In this document: piece after piece, positions 51,418 through 60,300 of the stretch | How the letters are laid out: each line of letters begins with the position of its first letter | Numbering within the stretch: the first letter of the stretch is position 1 | Origin: Mycobacterium shigaense | Lineage (GTDB): Bacteria; Actinomycetota; Actinomycetes; Mycobacteriales; Mycobacteriaceae | Length of the DNA: 64,000 nt | Assembly: GCF_002356315.1 (NCBI RefSeq) | Contig: NZ_AP018164.1 | Coordinates: 3,720,001 to 3,784,000, forward strand | Direction: 5' to 3' | Translations under genes and position numbers: made by a program | The notes under the pieces: model-generated | Database searches by the model: none | What the model was told of the DNA's origin: nothing | The model's input: the letters and a program-made list of their open reading frames with translations, nothing else

Positions 51418-52070
51418 CTGAACTCTCCCGACTCCAGGAGTTGGGCCGCCGACTGAAAGACCAGGCGGGCGTGCAGGTCGAACAGCTTGATCAGGTCCAC
51501 CGAGTCACCACCGACTTCCTTGGCGATAAACAGCCCGTCGGCCCCGGCGATCGCGTAGGTGGTCAGCAGGCGCACGCCCTCCTCGTCGAGCCCGGGCGCG
51601 ACGCCGCGCACGACCGCCTCGAAACGGTGAAAGGCCGCGTCACGAACCTGGAGGAACATCTCCCTGGCCCGCGGCTCGACCGGGCGGCGTTCCAGCGCCA
51701 GCATCAGCCCGAGGCGGATGAAGTCGGGCGCATCCAGCAGCGCCTTGGCGACCTGCGTCCCCAGCTCGGCCACCCGCTCCTGCACCAGGGCGCCGCCGGG
51801 CAGGTCCAGCGCCGTCAGCCACCGGCCGAAACTGCGTTCGATCACCGCCGCGATCAGGTCGTCCTTGTCGGCGAAGTGCCAGTAGATCGACGTCGGCGGC
51901 AGCCCGCTCTTCTTGCTGACCAGGGAGATCGTGGTGCCTTCGTAGCCGCGTTCGGTGGCGACCTCCGTCGCCGCATCGAGGATCCGCTCGCGCGACTGCT
52001 CCCCGTTTGCCCGGGTGCGTCGGCCGGCGCGGGATCCGGTGGAACCGGCGCTGCCGGTGCCTGCGGTCAC
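51414..52070 (-). CDS. TetR family regulator of the aromatic catabolic cluster
   Basis: 218 residues. A basic Gly-rich leader of 22 residues, then HTH (RILDAATEVATERGYEGTTISLVSKKSGLPPTSIYWHFADKDDLIAAVIE) and a helical ligand domain. It begins the leftward operon with mhpD and is divergent from the hydroxylase operon. A long dyad TTAATGTA-N8-TACATTAA sits in the 85-bp gap, so it probably represses both directions until an aromatic ligand or CoA ester binds (inference). Confidence 0.88.
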   Translation of the reverse strand: MTAGTGSAGSTGSRAGRRTRANGEQSRERILDAATEVATERGYEGTTISLVSKKSGLPPTSIYWHFADKDDLIAAVIERSFGRWLTALDLPGGALVQERVAELGTQVAKALLDAPDFIRLGLMLALERRPVEPRAREMFLQVRDAAFHRFEAVVRGVAPGLDEEGVRLLTTYAIAGADGLFIAKEVGGDSVDLIKLFDLHARLVFQSAAQLLESGEFR

Positions 52071-52110
52071 GGTGCCTCCTTTTGGGTGTTGACGGTCACA
52101 TTACGACAGC

Positions 52111-52134
52111 TTAATGTATGGAACATTACATTAA
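52111..52134. promoter_or_regulatory. Operator TTAATGTA-N8-TACATTAA in the catabolic divergon
   Basis: A perfect 8-bp dyad with an 8-bp centre, 41 bp from the TetR start and 22 bp from the hydroxylase start. It overlaps where both promoters should be. Confidence 0.8.
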
Positions 52135-52155
52135 TAGTCCCGCGAAGGGGTCGAG

Positions 52156-53703
52156 ATGACTGACCAATACACCTATGACGTGGCGATCATCGGCTACGGC
52201 CCGGTCGGCTGCACGGCGGCGAACCTGCTTGGCCAGCTCGGCCTGAATGTCGTTGTGGTGGAACGTGATCCCAACATCTATGCGCGGGCGCGGGCGATCT
52301 CCACCGACGAGGAAGTCGTTCGCATCTGGCAGCAGGTGGGCCTGGCGGGCCGGCTCAACGCCGACATGCAGCCCGGCTGCGGGGCGAACTTCGTCGACGC
52401 GAACGGGCTGTCTTTCGTGAAACTGCTGCCCGTGTCCAGGGGTAACGGGCACCCGCCGCAGCAGTTCATCTACCAGCCGGCGCTGGAGACGGTGCTGCGC
52501 GAGGGGGTAGACCGCTTCCCCAACGTGTCCGTCCTGCTCAATCACGAATGCCTGCGGTTGGTCCCGCAAGGCGACAGCGTAGAGCTGATGCTCATTGATC
52601 TGACCGCCGACAAGTTTCGCCGGATCCGGGCCTCCTATGTGATCGCCGCCGACGGGGGCTCCAGCGCGACCCGCGCCCAGCTGGGTGTCGGTTTCGGTGG
52701 CCGCACGTACGCCGAGCGTTGGATCGTCATCGACACCAAGGTGCTCAAGGAGTGGCCGGGGCATGACCGGCTTCGGTTCCACTGCAACCCCGAACGACCC
52801 ACGGTCGACTGCCCCACCCCGCTGGGCCACCACCGCTGGGAATTCCCGGTGCGCGACGAGGAGGACGAGAAGGACCTGCTGCACGAGGACGCGATCTGGA
52901 AGGTGCTGCGCGGCCAGGGTATATCGCCGGAGAACGTGCAGATCCTCGGCTTCGCCTGTTACAGCCATCACGTCCGCTTCGCCGACCGGTGGCGGGTGGG
53001 CCGCATCTTCCTGGCCGGCGACGCCGCCCACGCGATGCCCCCGTGGATCGGACAGGGCATGTGCGCTGGGATACGGGATGTGGCGAACTTGTGCTGGAAG
53101 CTCGGGGCCGTCCTGAACGGGTCGCTGCCGGAATCCGTGCTCGACACCTATCAGACCGAGCGGCTGCCGCACGTGCAGGAGGTGACCAACCGAGCGGTCA
53201 AGACCGGCAAGATCATCATTCAGCGCAACCGCTTCCGGGCGGCGGCCCGCAATCACATCTTCCGCACGGCGAGCAAGCTGCCCTACTTCCTGACCTGGCT
53301 GCGCGAGCACCGGTGGATACCCGACGCGCACTACCGGGAGGGTCTGCTGGCCCGCAACGGAAACCGGGCCGTGGGATGGCTCATCCCGCAGCCCCGGGTC
53401 CTCGACGAAAAGGGCGACAGCGTGCGCCTCGACGACGTGGTCGGCGGCCGCTGGACCGTGCTGCACGCCGGGCGTACATCCCATTGGCCGGACTGGCAAG
53501 CCGCCGGGGTTCACGCCCTGGAAGTTATTCCCCCCCAAAGCATTCCGCGCGCCGATTGCATCGTCGACAGCGACGGATCGCTGACCGCCTGGCTGGACAA
53601 GAAGGGCGCCTCGGCGGTGGCCGTGCGGCCGGACGGGTTCGTCTACGCCGGCGCCGCCCACGGTCAACCCCTCCCGCCGCCGCCGACCGGCTTCAAGGCG
53701 TAG
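52156..53703 (+). CDS. mhpA: FAD-dependent aromatic hydroxylase, MhpA-like
   Basis: 515 residues. Class A flavin monooxygenase: GxGPVG dinucleotide motif in VAIIGYGPVGCTAANLLG near residue 10; the DG motif in SYVIAADGGSSATRAQLG near 160; the GD motif in GRIFLAGDAAHAMPPWIGQGM near 285. It would hydroxylate a phenol side-chain acid such as 3-(3-hydroxyphenyl)propionate, using NAD(P)H and O2 to make a catechol for the extradiol dioxygenase two genes on. AAGGGG lies before the ATG. Substrate inferred from cluster type only. Confidence 0.88.
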   Translation: MTDQYTYDVAIIGYGPVGCTAANLLGQLGLNVVVVERDPNIYARARAISTDEEVVRIWQQVGLAGRLNADMQPGCGANFVDANGLSFVKLLPVSRGNGHPPQQFIYQPALETVLREGVDRFPNVSVLLNHECLRLVPQGDSVELMLIDLTADKFRRIRASYVIAADGGSSATRAQLGVGFGGRTYAERWIVIDTKVLKEWPGHDRLRFHCNPERPTVDCPTPLGHHRWEFPVRDEEDEKDLLHEDAIWKVLRGQGISPENVQILGFACYSHHVRFADRWRVGRIFLAGDAAHAMPPWIGQGMCAGIRDVANLCWKLGAVLNGSLPESVLDTYQTERLPHVQEVTNRAVKTGKIIIQRNRFRAAARNHIFRTASKLPYFLTWLREHRWIPDAHYREGLLARNGNRAVGWLIPQPRVLDEKGDSVRLDDVVGGRWTVLHAGRTSHWPDWQAAGVHALEVIPPQSIPRADCIVDSDGSLTAWLDKKGASAVAVRPDGFVYAGAAHGQPLPPPPTGFKA

Positions 53704-53710
53704 GAGGGCC

Positions 53711-54535
53711 ATGAACACGAACACGAACACGAACACCGAACGCATCGTCAGCGTCAGCGTCAAAGGAAAGGACATCTTCGTCGCCGAGACCGGTGCCGGA
53801 CCGGCCGTCGTACTGCTGCACGGCGGCGGGCCGGGCGCGTCGGGTGCCTCGAACTACTCCCGCAACATCCAACCGCTCGCCGAGAACTTTCGTGTCCTCG
53901 TTCCGGACATGCCCGGCTACGGCCGTTCCGCCAAAGGCGTCGACCGGCGGGATCCGTTCGGATACCTCGCCGATCACATCCGGGGGATGCTCGACGAACT
54001 CGGCATCGACAGCGCGCACCTGGTCGGCAACTCCTACGGCGGATCGTGTGCGCTGCGGCTGGCTTTGGACACCCCGCACCGGGTGAACAAGCTGGTGCTG
54101 ATGGGTCCCGGTGGCGTCGGGACTACCCGCGGGCTGCCCACCGAGGGCCTCCGGAGCCTGCTGGCCTACTACGGCGGCGACGGGCCGAGCCTGGAGAAGC
54201 TGCGCACGTTCATCCGCTCCTACCTCGTGTACGACGGCGACGCCGTGCCGGACTCGCTGATCGAGTCGCGCTACCAAGCGTCGATCGACCCGGAGGTGAT
54301 CGCCAATCCGCCGCTCCAACGGCCGTCCGGCATGCGGACTCTGTGGCGGATGGACTTCACCCGCGACCACCGGCTGGTCGACCTTGCGACGCCGACGCTC
54401 GTAATCTGGGGCCGCGACGACAAGGTGAACAAGCCCAGCGGCGCGGCGATGCTGGCCGCCAACACCGGCCACTGGGTCCAGTGGGAGCGCGCTGAATTGT
54501 TCAACGCGGTCACCGCTGCGTTCCTGAAAACCTAA
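53711..54535 (+). CDS. mhpC: Alpha/beta hydrolase, meta-cleavage product hydrolase
   Basis: 274 residues. C-C bond hydrolase of the MhpC/BphD/HsaD type: oxyanion HGGGPGASGASNYSRN near residues 38-53, nucleophile elbow VGNSYGGSCA near residue 110, Asp in IWGRDDKVN near 232, His in TGHWVQWERAELF near 256. It hydrolyses the ring-cleavage product to 2-hydroxypentadienoate plus an acid. Seven bp after the hydroxylase gene; GGAGGG before its ATG. Confidence 0.9.
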   Translation: MNTNTNTNTERIVSVSVKGKDIFVAETGAGPAVVLLHGGGPGASGASNYSRNIQPLAENFRVLVPDMPGYGRSAKGVDRRDPFGYLADHIRGMLDELGIDSAHLVGNSYGGSCALRLALDTPHRVNKLVLMGPGGVGTTRGLPTEGLRSLLAYYGGDGPSLEKLRTFIRSYLVYDGDAVPDSLIESRYQASIDPEVIANPPLQRPSGMRTLWRMDFTRDHRLVDLATPTLVIWGRDDKVNKPSGAAMLAANTGHWVQWERAELFNAVTAAFLKT

Positions 54536-54560
54536 CCACCGCAACGGATCAGGGATCATA

Positions 54561-55574
54561 ATGTCCACCACTCAACACCCTTCGGTGTTCGGCAACGCGC
54601 ATCTGGGTTACGTCGTAATCGAAACCAGCAAGATCAACGACTGGAAGCGGTTCGGCCGTGACGCGATCGGCATGCACCTCGACGAGATGGCGCCCGACAC
54701 CGTCCGGTTCCGCCTCGACGACAACGAATGTCGCGTGCTGCTGCGCCGGGGCCCGGCGGAGGACGTCGTCGCGCTGGGTTGGCAGCTGGACGGCCATGCG
54801 ACGTTCGACGAGATCGGTCGACGCGTCGCCGACCACGGGGTGCCCAGCGTCGAGGGCAACGATGAAGAGGCGAAGCTGCGCGGAGTCGAGCGCTTCCTGC
54901 AGTTCCCCGGACCCAACGGGCTCGGCCAGGAGATCTACACCGTCGCCCGTATCGCGCCGCTGTCCCTGGACATACCGGGCAGCGGATTCGTCACCGGAGC
55001 AGGCGGAATGGGCCACGTCGCCCTCACCACCAAGAGGCCACACGAAGTACGCGGCTACTACAGTCACGTCTTCGACGCCCGGCTCTCGGACTACATCGAC
55101 GAAACCATCAGCGGGATGAGGTTCAAAATCCGGTTTCTGCGGGTCAACGAGCGACACCACTCGATTGCGATTGCGTCGGTGAATGCGTTGCCGATCAACC
55201 CGATCCGCACTCGCGTCCAACACGTCAACGTTCAGGTCGCCACGCTCGACGACATGGTGGCCTCCTACCAGCGGGTGAAGGAACTGGGGTTCGGCATGGC
55301 CCTTTCGGTCGGCCAGCACACCAACGACAAGGAGCTGTCCTACTACGCGTCGACGCCGTCGGGGTTCGAATGGGAGGTGGGATGGAACCCGATCGTCGTC
55401 GACGAAGCCACCTGGAGCCCCACCACGCACAGGGGAATCAGCATCTGGGGGCATGCGCCGGAAGGGCAAACCGTGATCGCCAAGCTCGACCAGTTTGCAA
55501 CGGCCGCGCGCTCCTTACTGCAGCGGGAGGATACGGTCGGGGCGCTTAGCGCACCCGGAATCTCCGATGACTAG
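54561..55574 (+). CDS. Type I extradiol ring-cleavage dioxygenase
   Basis: 337 residues, longer than BphC/HsaC (about 300). Two VOC (glyoxalase-like) modules. Fe(II) ligands are visible in the second module: His in GGMGHVALTT near 151, His in RVQHVNVQV near 219, Glu in SGFEWEVGW near 271; acid-base His in NERHHSIAIAS near 198. It cleaves a catechol next to the diol, between the hydroxylase and hydrolase steps. Last gene of the rightward operon. Confidence 0.9.
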   Translation: MSTTQHPSVFGNAHLGYVVIETSKINDWKRFGRDAIGMHLDEMAPDTVRFRLDDNECRVLLRRGPAEDVVALGWQLDGHATFDEIGRRVADHGVPSVEGNDEEAKLRGVERFLQFPGPNGLGQEIYTVARIAPLSLDIPGSGFVTGAGGMGHVALTTKRPHEVRGYYSHVFDARLSDYIDETISGMRFKIRFLRVNERHHSIAIASVNALPINPIRTRVQHVNVQVATLDDMVASYQRVKELGFGMALSVGQHTNDKELSYYASTPSGFEWEVGWNPIVVDEATWSPTTHRGISIWGHAPEGQTVIAKLDQFATAARSLLQREDTVGALSAPGISDD

Positions 55575-55593
55575 CAGTGGCTTCGACCCGTCC

Positions 55594-56919
55594 TCAGGCC
55601 AGGTTGGCCAGCAGCAGTGCCTCGGCGATCGCGGCGCGTTCCAGCACACCGAGATGCAGGCTCTCGTTGATGCTGTGCGCCTGGCTGGCCGGGTCTTCGA
55701 CGCCGGTCACCAGAATCTTGGCCTGCGGGAACGCCTCGGCGAACTCGGCGATGAACGGGATCGAACCGCCCATGCCCATGTCGATCGGGTCGACGCCCCA
55801 CGCCTGGCGAAACGCCGCGCGCGCCGCGTCGTAGACCGGCCCGGTGGCGTCGATGGCGTAGGGCTCGCCGACGTCGCCGGGGATGACGTCGACGTGCGCG
55901 CCCCACGGCGTGTGCTGCCGCAAATGGGTGGTCAGCGCGCCCAAGTGCGCCGCGGCGTCCCCGCCAGGCGCCACCCGCATGCTGATCTTGGCGCGGGCCC
56001 GCGCGATCAGCGTGTTCGACGCCTTTTCGATGGGCGTGGTGTCGATGCCGATCACCGTGATGGCCGGTTTGGCCCACAGCCGCTGCGGCGCCGAACCCGA
56101 GCCGATCTCGGACACCCCGTCCAGCAGCCCCGAGTCGGCGCGCACCCGCTCGGGCGGGTAATCGACTTCGGCCGCCGTGCTCTCGTGCAGCCCGGCCACC
56201 GCCACATTGCCGTCGGCGTCGTGCAGGCTGGCCAGCAGCCGCACCAGCACGCTGAGCGCGTCGGGAACCACACCGCCCCAGATGCCCGAGTGCAGCCCGT
56301 GGTCGAGCGTGGCGACCTCGACCACGCAGTCGACCAGGCCGCGCAGCGTGACCGTCAGCGCCGGAATCTCGGTGCTCCAGTTGTCGGAGTCGGCGATGAC
56401 GATGACGTCGGCGGCCAGCACGTCGCGGTGCGCGGCGAGCAGGCGTCCCAACGACGGCGAGCCGGATTCCTCTTCGCCCTCGACGAATACGGTCACCCCG
56501 ACCGGCGGTTGGCCGCCGTGCGCCCGGAACGCCGCCAAATGCGTCGCGATACCGGCCTTGTCGTCGGCACTGCCCCGGCCGTAGAGCCGGCCGTCGCGCT
56601 CGACCGGCTCGAAGGGTGCTGAGAGCCATTGGCTGCGGTCGCCTTCGGGCTGCACGTCGTGGTGCGCGTACAGCAGCACGGTCGGCGCGCCGGGCGGCAC
56701 CGGGTGGTGGGCGATGACCGCGGGCGCCCCGCCCTCGCTGACGATGCGGACGTCACCAAAACCCGCCTGGGACAACAGGTCCGCGACCGCCTGCGCGCTG
56801 CGGCGCACCTCGTCGCGCCGGCCGGGATCGGCCCACACCGACTCGATGCGCACCAGATCCTCGAGATCTCGCCGGACCGACGGCAACACGTCGCGCACGC
56901 GCTCAACCAGATCGCTCAT
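55594..56919 (-). CDS. M20-family metallopeptidase/dipeptidase (Rv2522c-like)
   Basis: 441 residues from ATG 56919 (MSDLVERVRDVLPSV); the open frame runs 78 codons further upstream without homology. Di-zinc ligands: His in LLYAHHDVQPEG, Asp in YGRGSADDKAG, Glu pair in FVEGEEESGSPS, with the dimerisation lid between them and a late His in SQAHSINESLHLG. Hydrolyses a dipeptide or acylated amino acid; substrate unknown. It precedes acpS and fas in the conserved order. Confidence 0.9.
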   Translation of the reverse strand: MSDLVERVRDVLPSVRRDLEDLVRIESVWADPGRRDEVRRSAQAVADLLSQAGFGDVRIVSEGGAPAVIAHHPVPPGAPTVLLYAHHDVQPEGDRSQWLSAPFEPVERDGRLYGRGSADDKAGIATHLAAFRAHGGQPPVGVTVFVEGEEESGSPSLGRLLAAHRDVLAADVIVIADSDNWSTEIPALTVTLRGLVDCVVEVATLDHGLHSGIWGGVVPDALSVLVRLLASLHDADGNVAVAGLHESTAAEVDYPPERVRADSGLLDGVSEIGSGSAPQRLWAKPAITVIGIDTTPIEKASNTLIARARAKISMRVAPGGDAAAHLGALTTHLRQHTPWGAHVDVIPGDVGEPYAIDATGPVYDAARAAFRQAWGVDPIDMGMGGSIPFIAEFAEAFPQAKILVTGVEDPASQAHSINESLHLGVLERAAIAEALLLANLA

Positions 56920-56942
56920 GGGCTCGAGGCTAGTCGAGTGAT

Positions 56943-57341
56943 TCAGCCCTCGGTCGTCTCGAGGATGGCCACCGCGGCCGCGGTGTCCCCCTCGTGCGTC
57001 AGCGACACGTGGATCGTCACGTCGGCCAGATGCTTGGCGATGTCGCCGGTCAGCCGCACCCGGGGCCGTCCCCACATGTCGGTGACGACCTCGATGTCGC
57101 GGTGGATGTCCTCGCGCAACACGGGCCGCTGCGAGAACCGCGACCCGGACCACGCCTTGATCACGGCTTCCTTCGCCGCCCAGCGCGCTGCCAGGTGACG
57201 CGCCGCCGACGAGCTCTTGTCCGACGCGTCACGGCGCTCACCAGGGGTGAAGGTCTCGGAGAACGCGGTGCCCGGTTGGTCGACCTGCTCGGCGAAATCC
57301 GGGATGGAGACGAGGTCGATCCCCACTCCGACGATGCCCAT
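56943..57341 (-). CDS. acpS: Holo-[acyl-carrier-protein] synthase
   Basis: 132 residues from ATG 57341 (MGIVGVGIDLVSIPDF); about 21 codons open upstream are discarded. Mg2+-binding Asp in GIDLVSI and Glu in AARHLAARWAAKEAVIKAWSG are both present. It attaches phosphopantetheine from CoA to the FAS-I and FAS-II carrier proteins. It lies 28 bp after fas and is probably in the same transcript. Confidence 0.95.
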   Translation of the reverse strand: MGIVGVGIDLVSIPDFAEQVDQPGTAFSETFTPGERRDASDKSSSAARHLAARWAAKEAVIKAWSGSRFSQRPVLREDIHRDIEVVTDMWGRPRVRLTGDIAKHLADVTIHVSLTHEGDTAAAVAILETTEG

Positions 57342-57369
57342 GGCGAGCCAGGCTAACTTATCGACGGAG

Positions 57370-60300
57370 TCATTCGGCAGCGACCCCATAGGCCTCGTCT
57401 TCACCGAGCCGGGCGTCCGCGCTCAGCAGCATCGCGGCCTCCTGGCGCTTCTCCGGCAGGTCGTGATCGAAGCGGCGGTCCGGCGGGCGCTGGTACAGCG
57501 GCTCGCCGCCGGCGATCGCCGACACCAGGCGGCGCTGCCCGGCCAGAAGGCGGGCGTCAGCACGCCGCTGATAGTCCTCGCGCTGCTCGGGGTCGAGCGC
57601 GGCGATGAACGCCTGCGGGTGCACCAGCGCGACAAGACCGGACACGTGGCCGAACCCTAGGCTGGTCAGCATGCCCGCCTTCAGCGGGAAGTTCCCGCCG
57701 AGGCGCAGCGTGTCGCGCACCCAGACAAAGTGCGCCGAACCGGCCAGTTCGTCGTCGACGCAATCCAGGCTGCGGTTGGGCGGGATCACGCCGTCGCGCA
57801 GTATCTGGCACAGCCCCATCATCTGGAAGACCGCCGCGCCGCCCTTGGCGTGGCCGGTGAGGCTCTTTTGCGACACGATGAATAGCGGGGCGCCCTCGGA
57901 GCGGCCCAGCGAGTCGGCGAGGCGCTCGTGCAGCTCGGTTTCGTTGGGGTCGTTGGCCAGCGTCGAGGTGTCGTGCTTGGAGATCACCGCGATGTCGTCG
58001 GCGCCGACGCCCAGCCGGGCGAGCTCGCGTGCCAGCGGCGATTCCTTGCCGCCCCGGCCCGCGCCGAGCGCGCCCAATCCCGGGGCCGGGATCGAGGTGT
58101 GCACGCCGTCGCCGTAGGACTGTGCGAAGGCCACCACCGCCAGCACCGGCAAGCCCATCTTGAGCGCCAGGTCGCCACGCGCCAGCAGGATGGTGCCACC
58201 GCCCTGGGCCTCGACGAAGCCCAGGCGGCGCCGGTCGTTGGCGCGGGAGAACTTCGAGTCGTGGATGCCGCGGTTGCGCATCATCTGGGTGTCGGCGGTG
58301 GCCGACATGTCACCGAAGCCGATGATGCCTTCCAGTGTCAGATCGTCGATGCCGCCAGCCACCACCAGCTCGGCCTTGCCGAGCTTGATCTTGTCGACGC
58401 CCTCTTCGACCGACACCGCGGCCGTCGCGCACGCGGCCACCGGGTGAATCATCGACCCGTAGCTACCGATGTAGGACTGAACCACGTGCGCGGCAACGAT
58501 ATTCGGCAGCACTTCCTGGAAGATGTCGTTGGGCTTGTTACGGCCCAGCAGGTTTCCGTGGTACATCGTCTGCATCGAGCTGCCGCCACCCATGCCGGTA
58601 CCCATGGTGTTGGCCACCAGGCTCGGGTGCACGTAGCGCATCACCTCGGCGGGGCTGAAGCCCGCGGTCAGGAACGCGTCGACGGTGGCGACGATGTTCC
58701 ACACCGCCAGCCGGTCGATAGAGCTGAGCATGTCCTGGCTGATGCCCCACACGGTGGGGTCGAAGCCGGTCGGGACCTGCCCGCCGACCACGCGCGACAG
58801 CTTGTTCTTGCGCGGTACGCGAATCTCGGTGCCGGCCTTGCGGATGACCTGCCAGTCACTGGAGTCGGGCACCGGCCGGATCACGGTGTGCTCGGGGTCG
58901 AATTCGGCGAATGCACGGGCGTCGGCCTCCGAGGACACGACGAACGCGAAGTCCTTGTCGAGGAACACCGACACCAGCAGCGGCGACGCGTGGTCGGGAT
59001 CGATCGAGCCGTCGTCGACGAACTCCCGAATACCGCAACGCTCCACGATGGTGTCGTGGTAGCGCTCGACCAGCTCGGCCTCGTCGACCAGATCACCGGA
59101 AGCCGTGTCGTACCAACCCGGTTGGGGGTCGTCTTCCCAGCGGATCAGACCGGTGGTCCAGGCCAGCTCGAGCACGCCGGCCGCCGACAGCTCGTTGTCG
59201 ACCTCCATCTCGAAGCGGGTGCGCGAGGAGCCGTAGGGACCGAGTTCGGCGCCGCCGACGATCACCACCAGATCGGCCGGGTCGACGTCGAGGTCGTCCC
59301 ATTCCGGAGGCGGCGCCGGGGTGAAGCCGCGCGGCGGGGACGGCAGCGCGGCGATGGTGCCCTCGGCAGTGGTGTCCTCGGCGGCTTCTTCACCGGGGGT
59401 GGCCTGCTCGCGCGCCTTGGCCGCCAGCTCGGCCATGTCGAGGTTGGCCTCGCCGAGCCCGCCGGTCAGGTCCGCCTCGATCGGCTTGCCTGCCGCGGCC
59501 ACCTTTGATTCCACGTCGCACAGGCCCAGCAGCATCGCGGCCATCTCGTCGGTCGAGTAGGTTGTGACGCCGGCCTCCTCGACCGCGTCGACGATCGCGT
59601 CGTTGTGGCCCATCAGCCCGGTGCCGCGGGTCCAGCCGATCAGCGCGTGCGCCAGGCTGACCCGGGCCGCCCACGAGGCCTCGGCGTGCCAGCGGCTCAC
59701 CAGGGCGTCCAGCGCGGATTTGGCCTCGCCGTAGGCGCCGTCGCCGCCGAACATGCCGCGGTTGGGCGAGCCGGGCAGCACGACATGCAACCGCGACGCG
59801 ATGTCGCGCTCGGCGCCGATCTTCGACAGGCCGCCGACCAGTCGCTGCACGGCCCACAGCAGGACCTTCATCTCCATCTCCGAGCGCGAGCCGGCCTCGG
59901 AGAGGTCACCGGCCACCCGCGGTGCCGCGAACGGGAACAACAGCGTGGGGGTCTGCGCGTCCTTGATGTGAATCGACTGCGGCCCAAGGCTTTCGGACTG
60001 CTCGGTGCCGACCCACTCGATGAGCGCGTCGATGTCGGAGTAGGACGCCATGTTGGCGGGCACCACCCACAGCGCGGCACCGTAGCGGGCGTGGTCGCGG
60101 TACAGCGCCCGGTAGAACGCCAGCCGCTCATCGTCGAGCTTGGAGGTCGTGGCGATCACGGTCGCACCGCCGTCCAGCAGCCGCGCCACCACCGAGGCCG
60201 CGATCGAACCCTTGGAAGCGCCTGTCACCACGGCGACTTCGCTGCTGTAGTGACCCGGGTCCGGGTTCTCGGCACCCGCGGCGATGCGGCCGTACAGCGA

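Noticed and set aside
52126..53775. 549-codon minus-strand open frame
   Set aside because: Antisense to the flavin hydroxylase; no ribosome site, no motif.
57928..59508. 526-codon plus-strand open frame
   Set aside because: Antisense to the ketosynthase part of fas.
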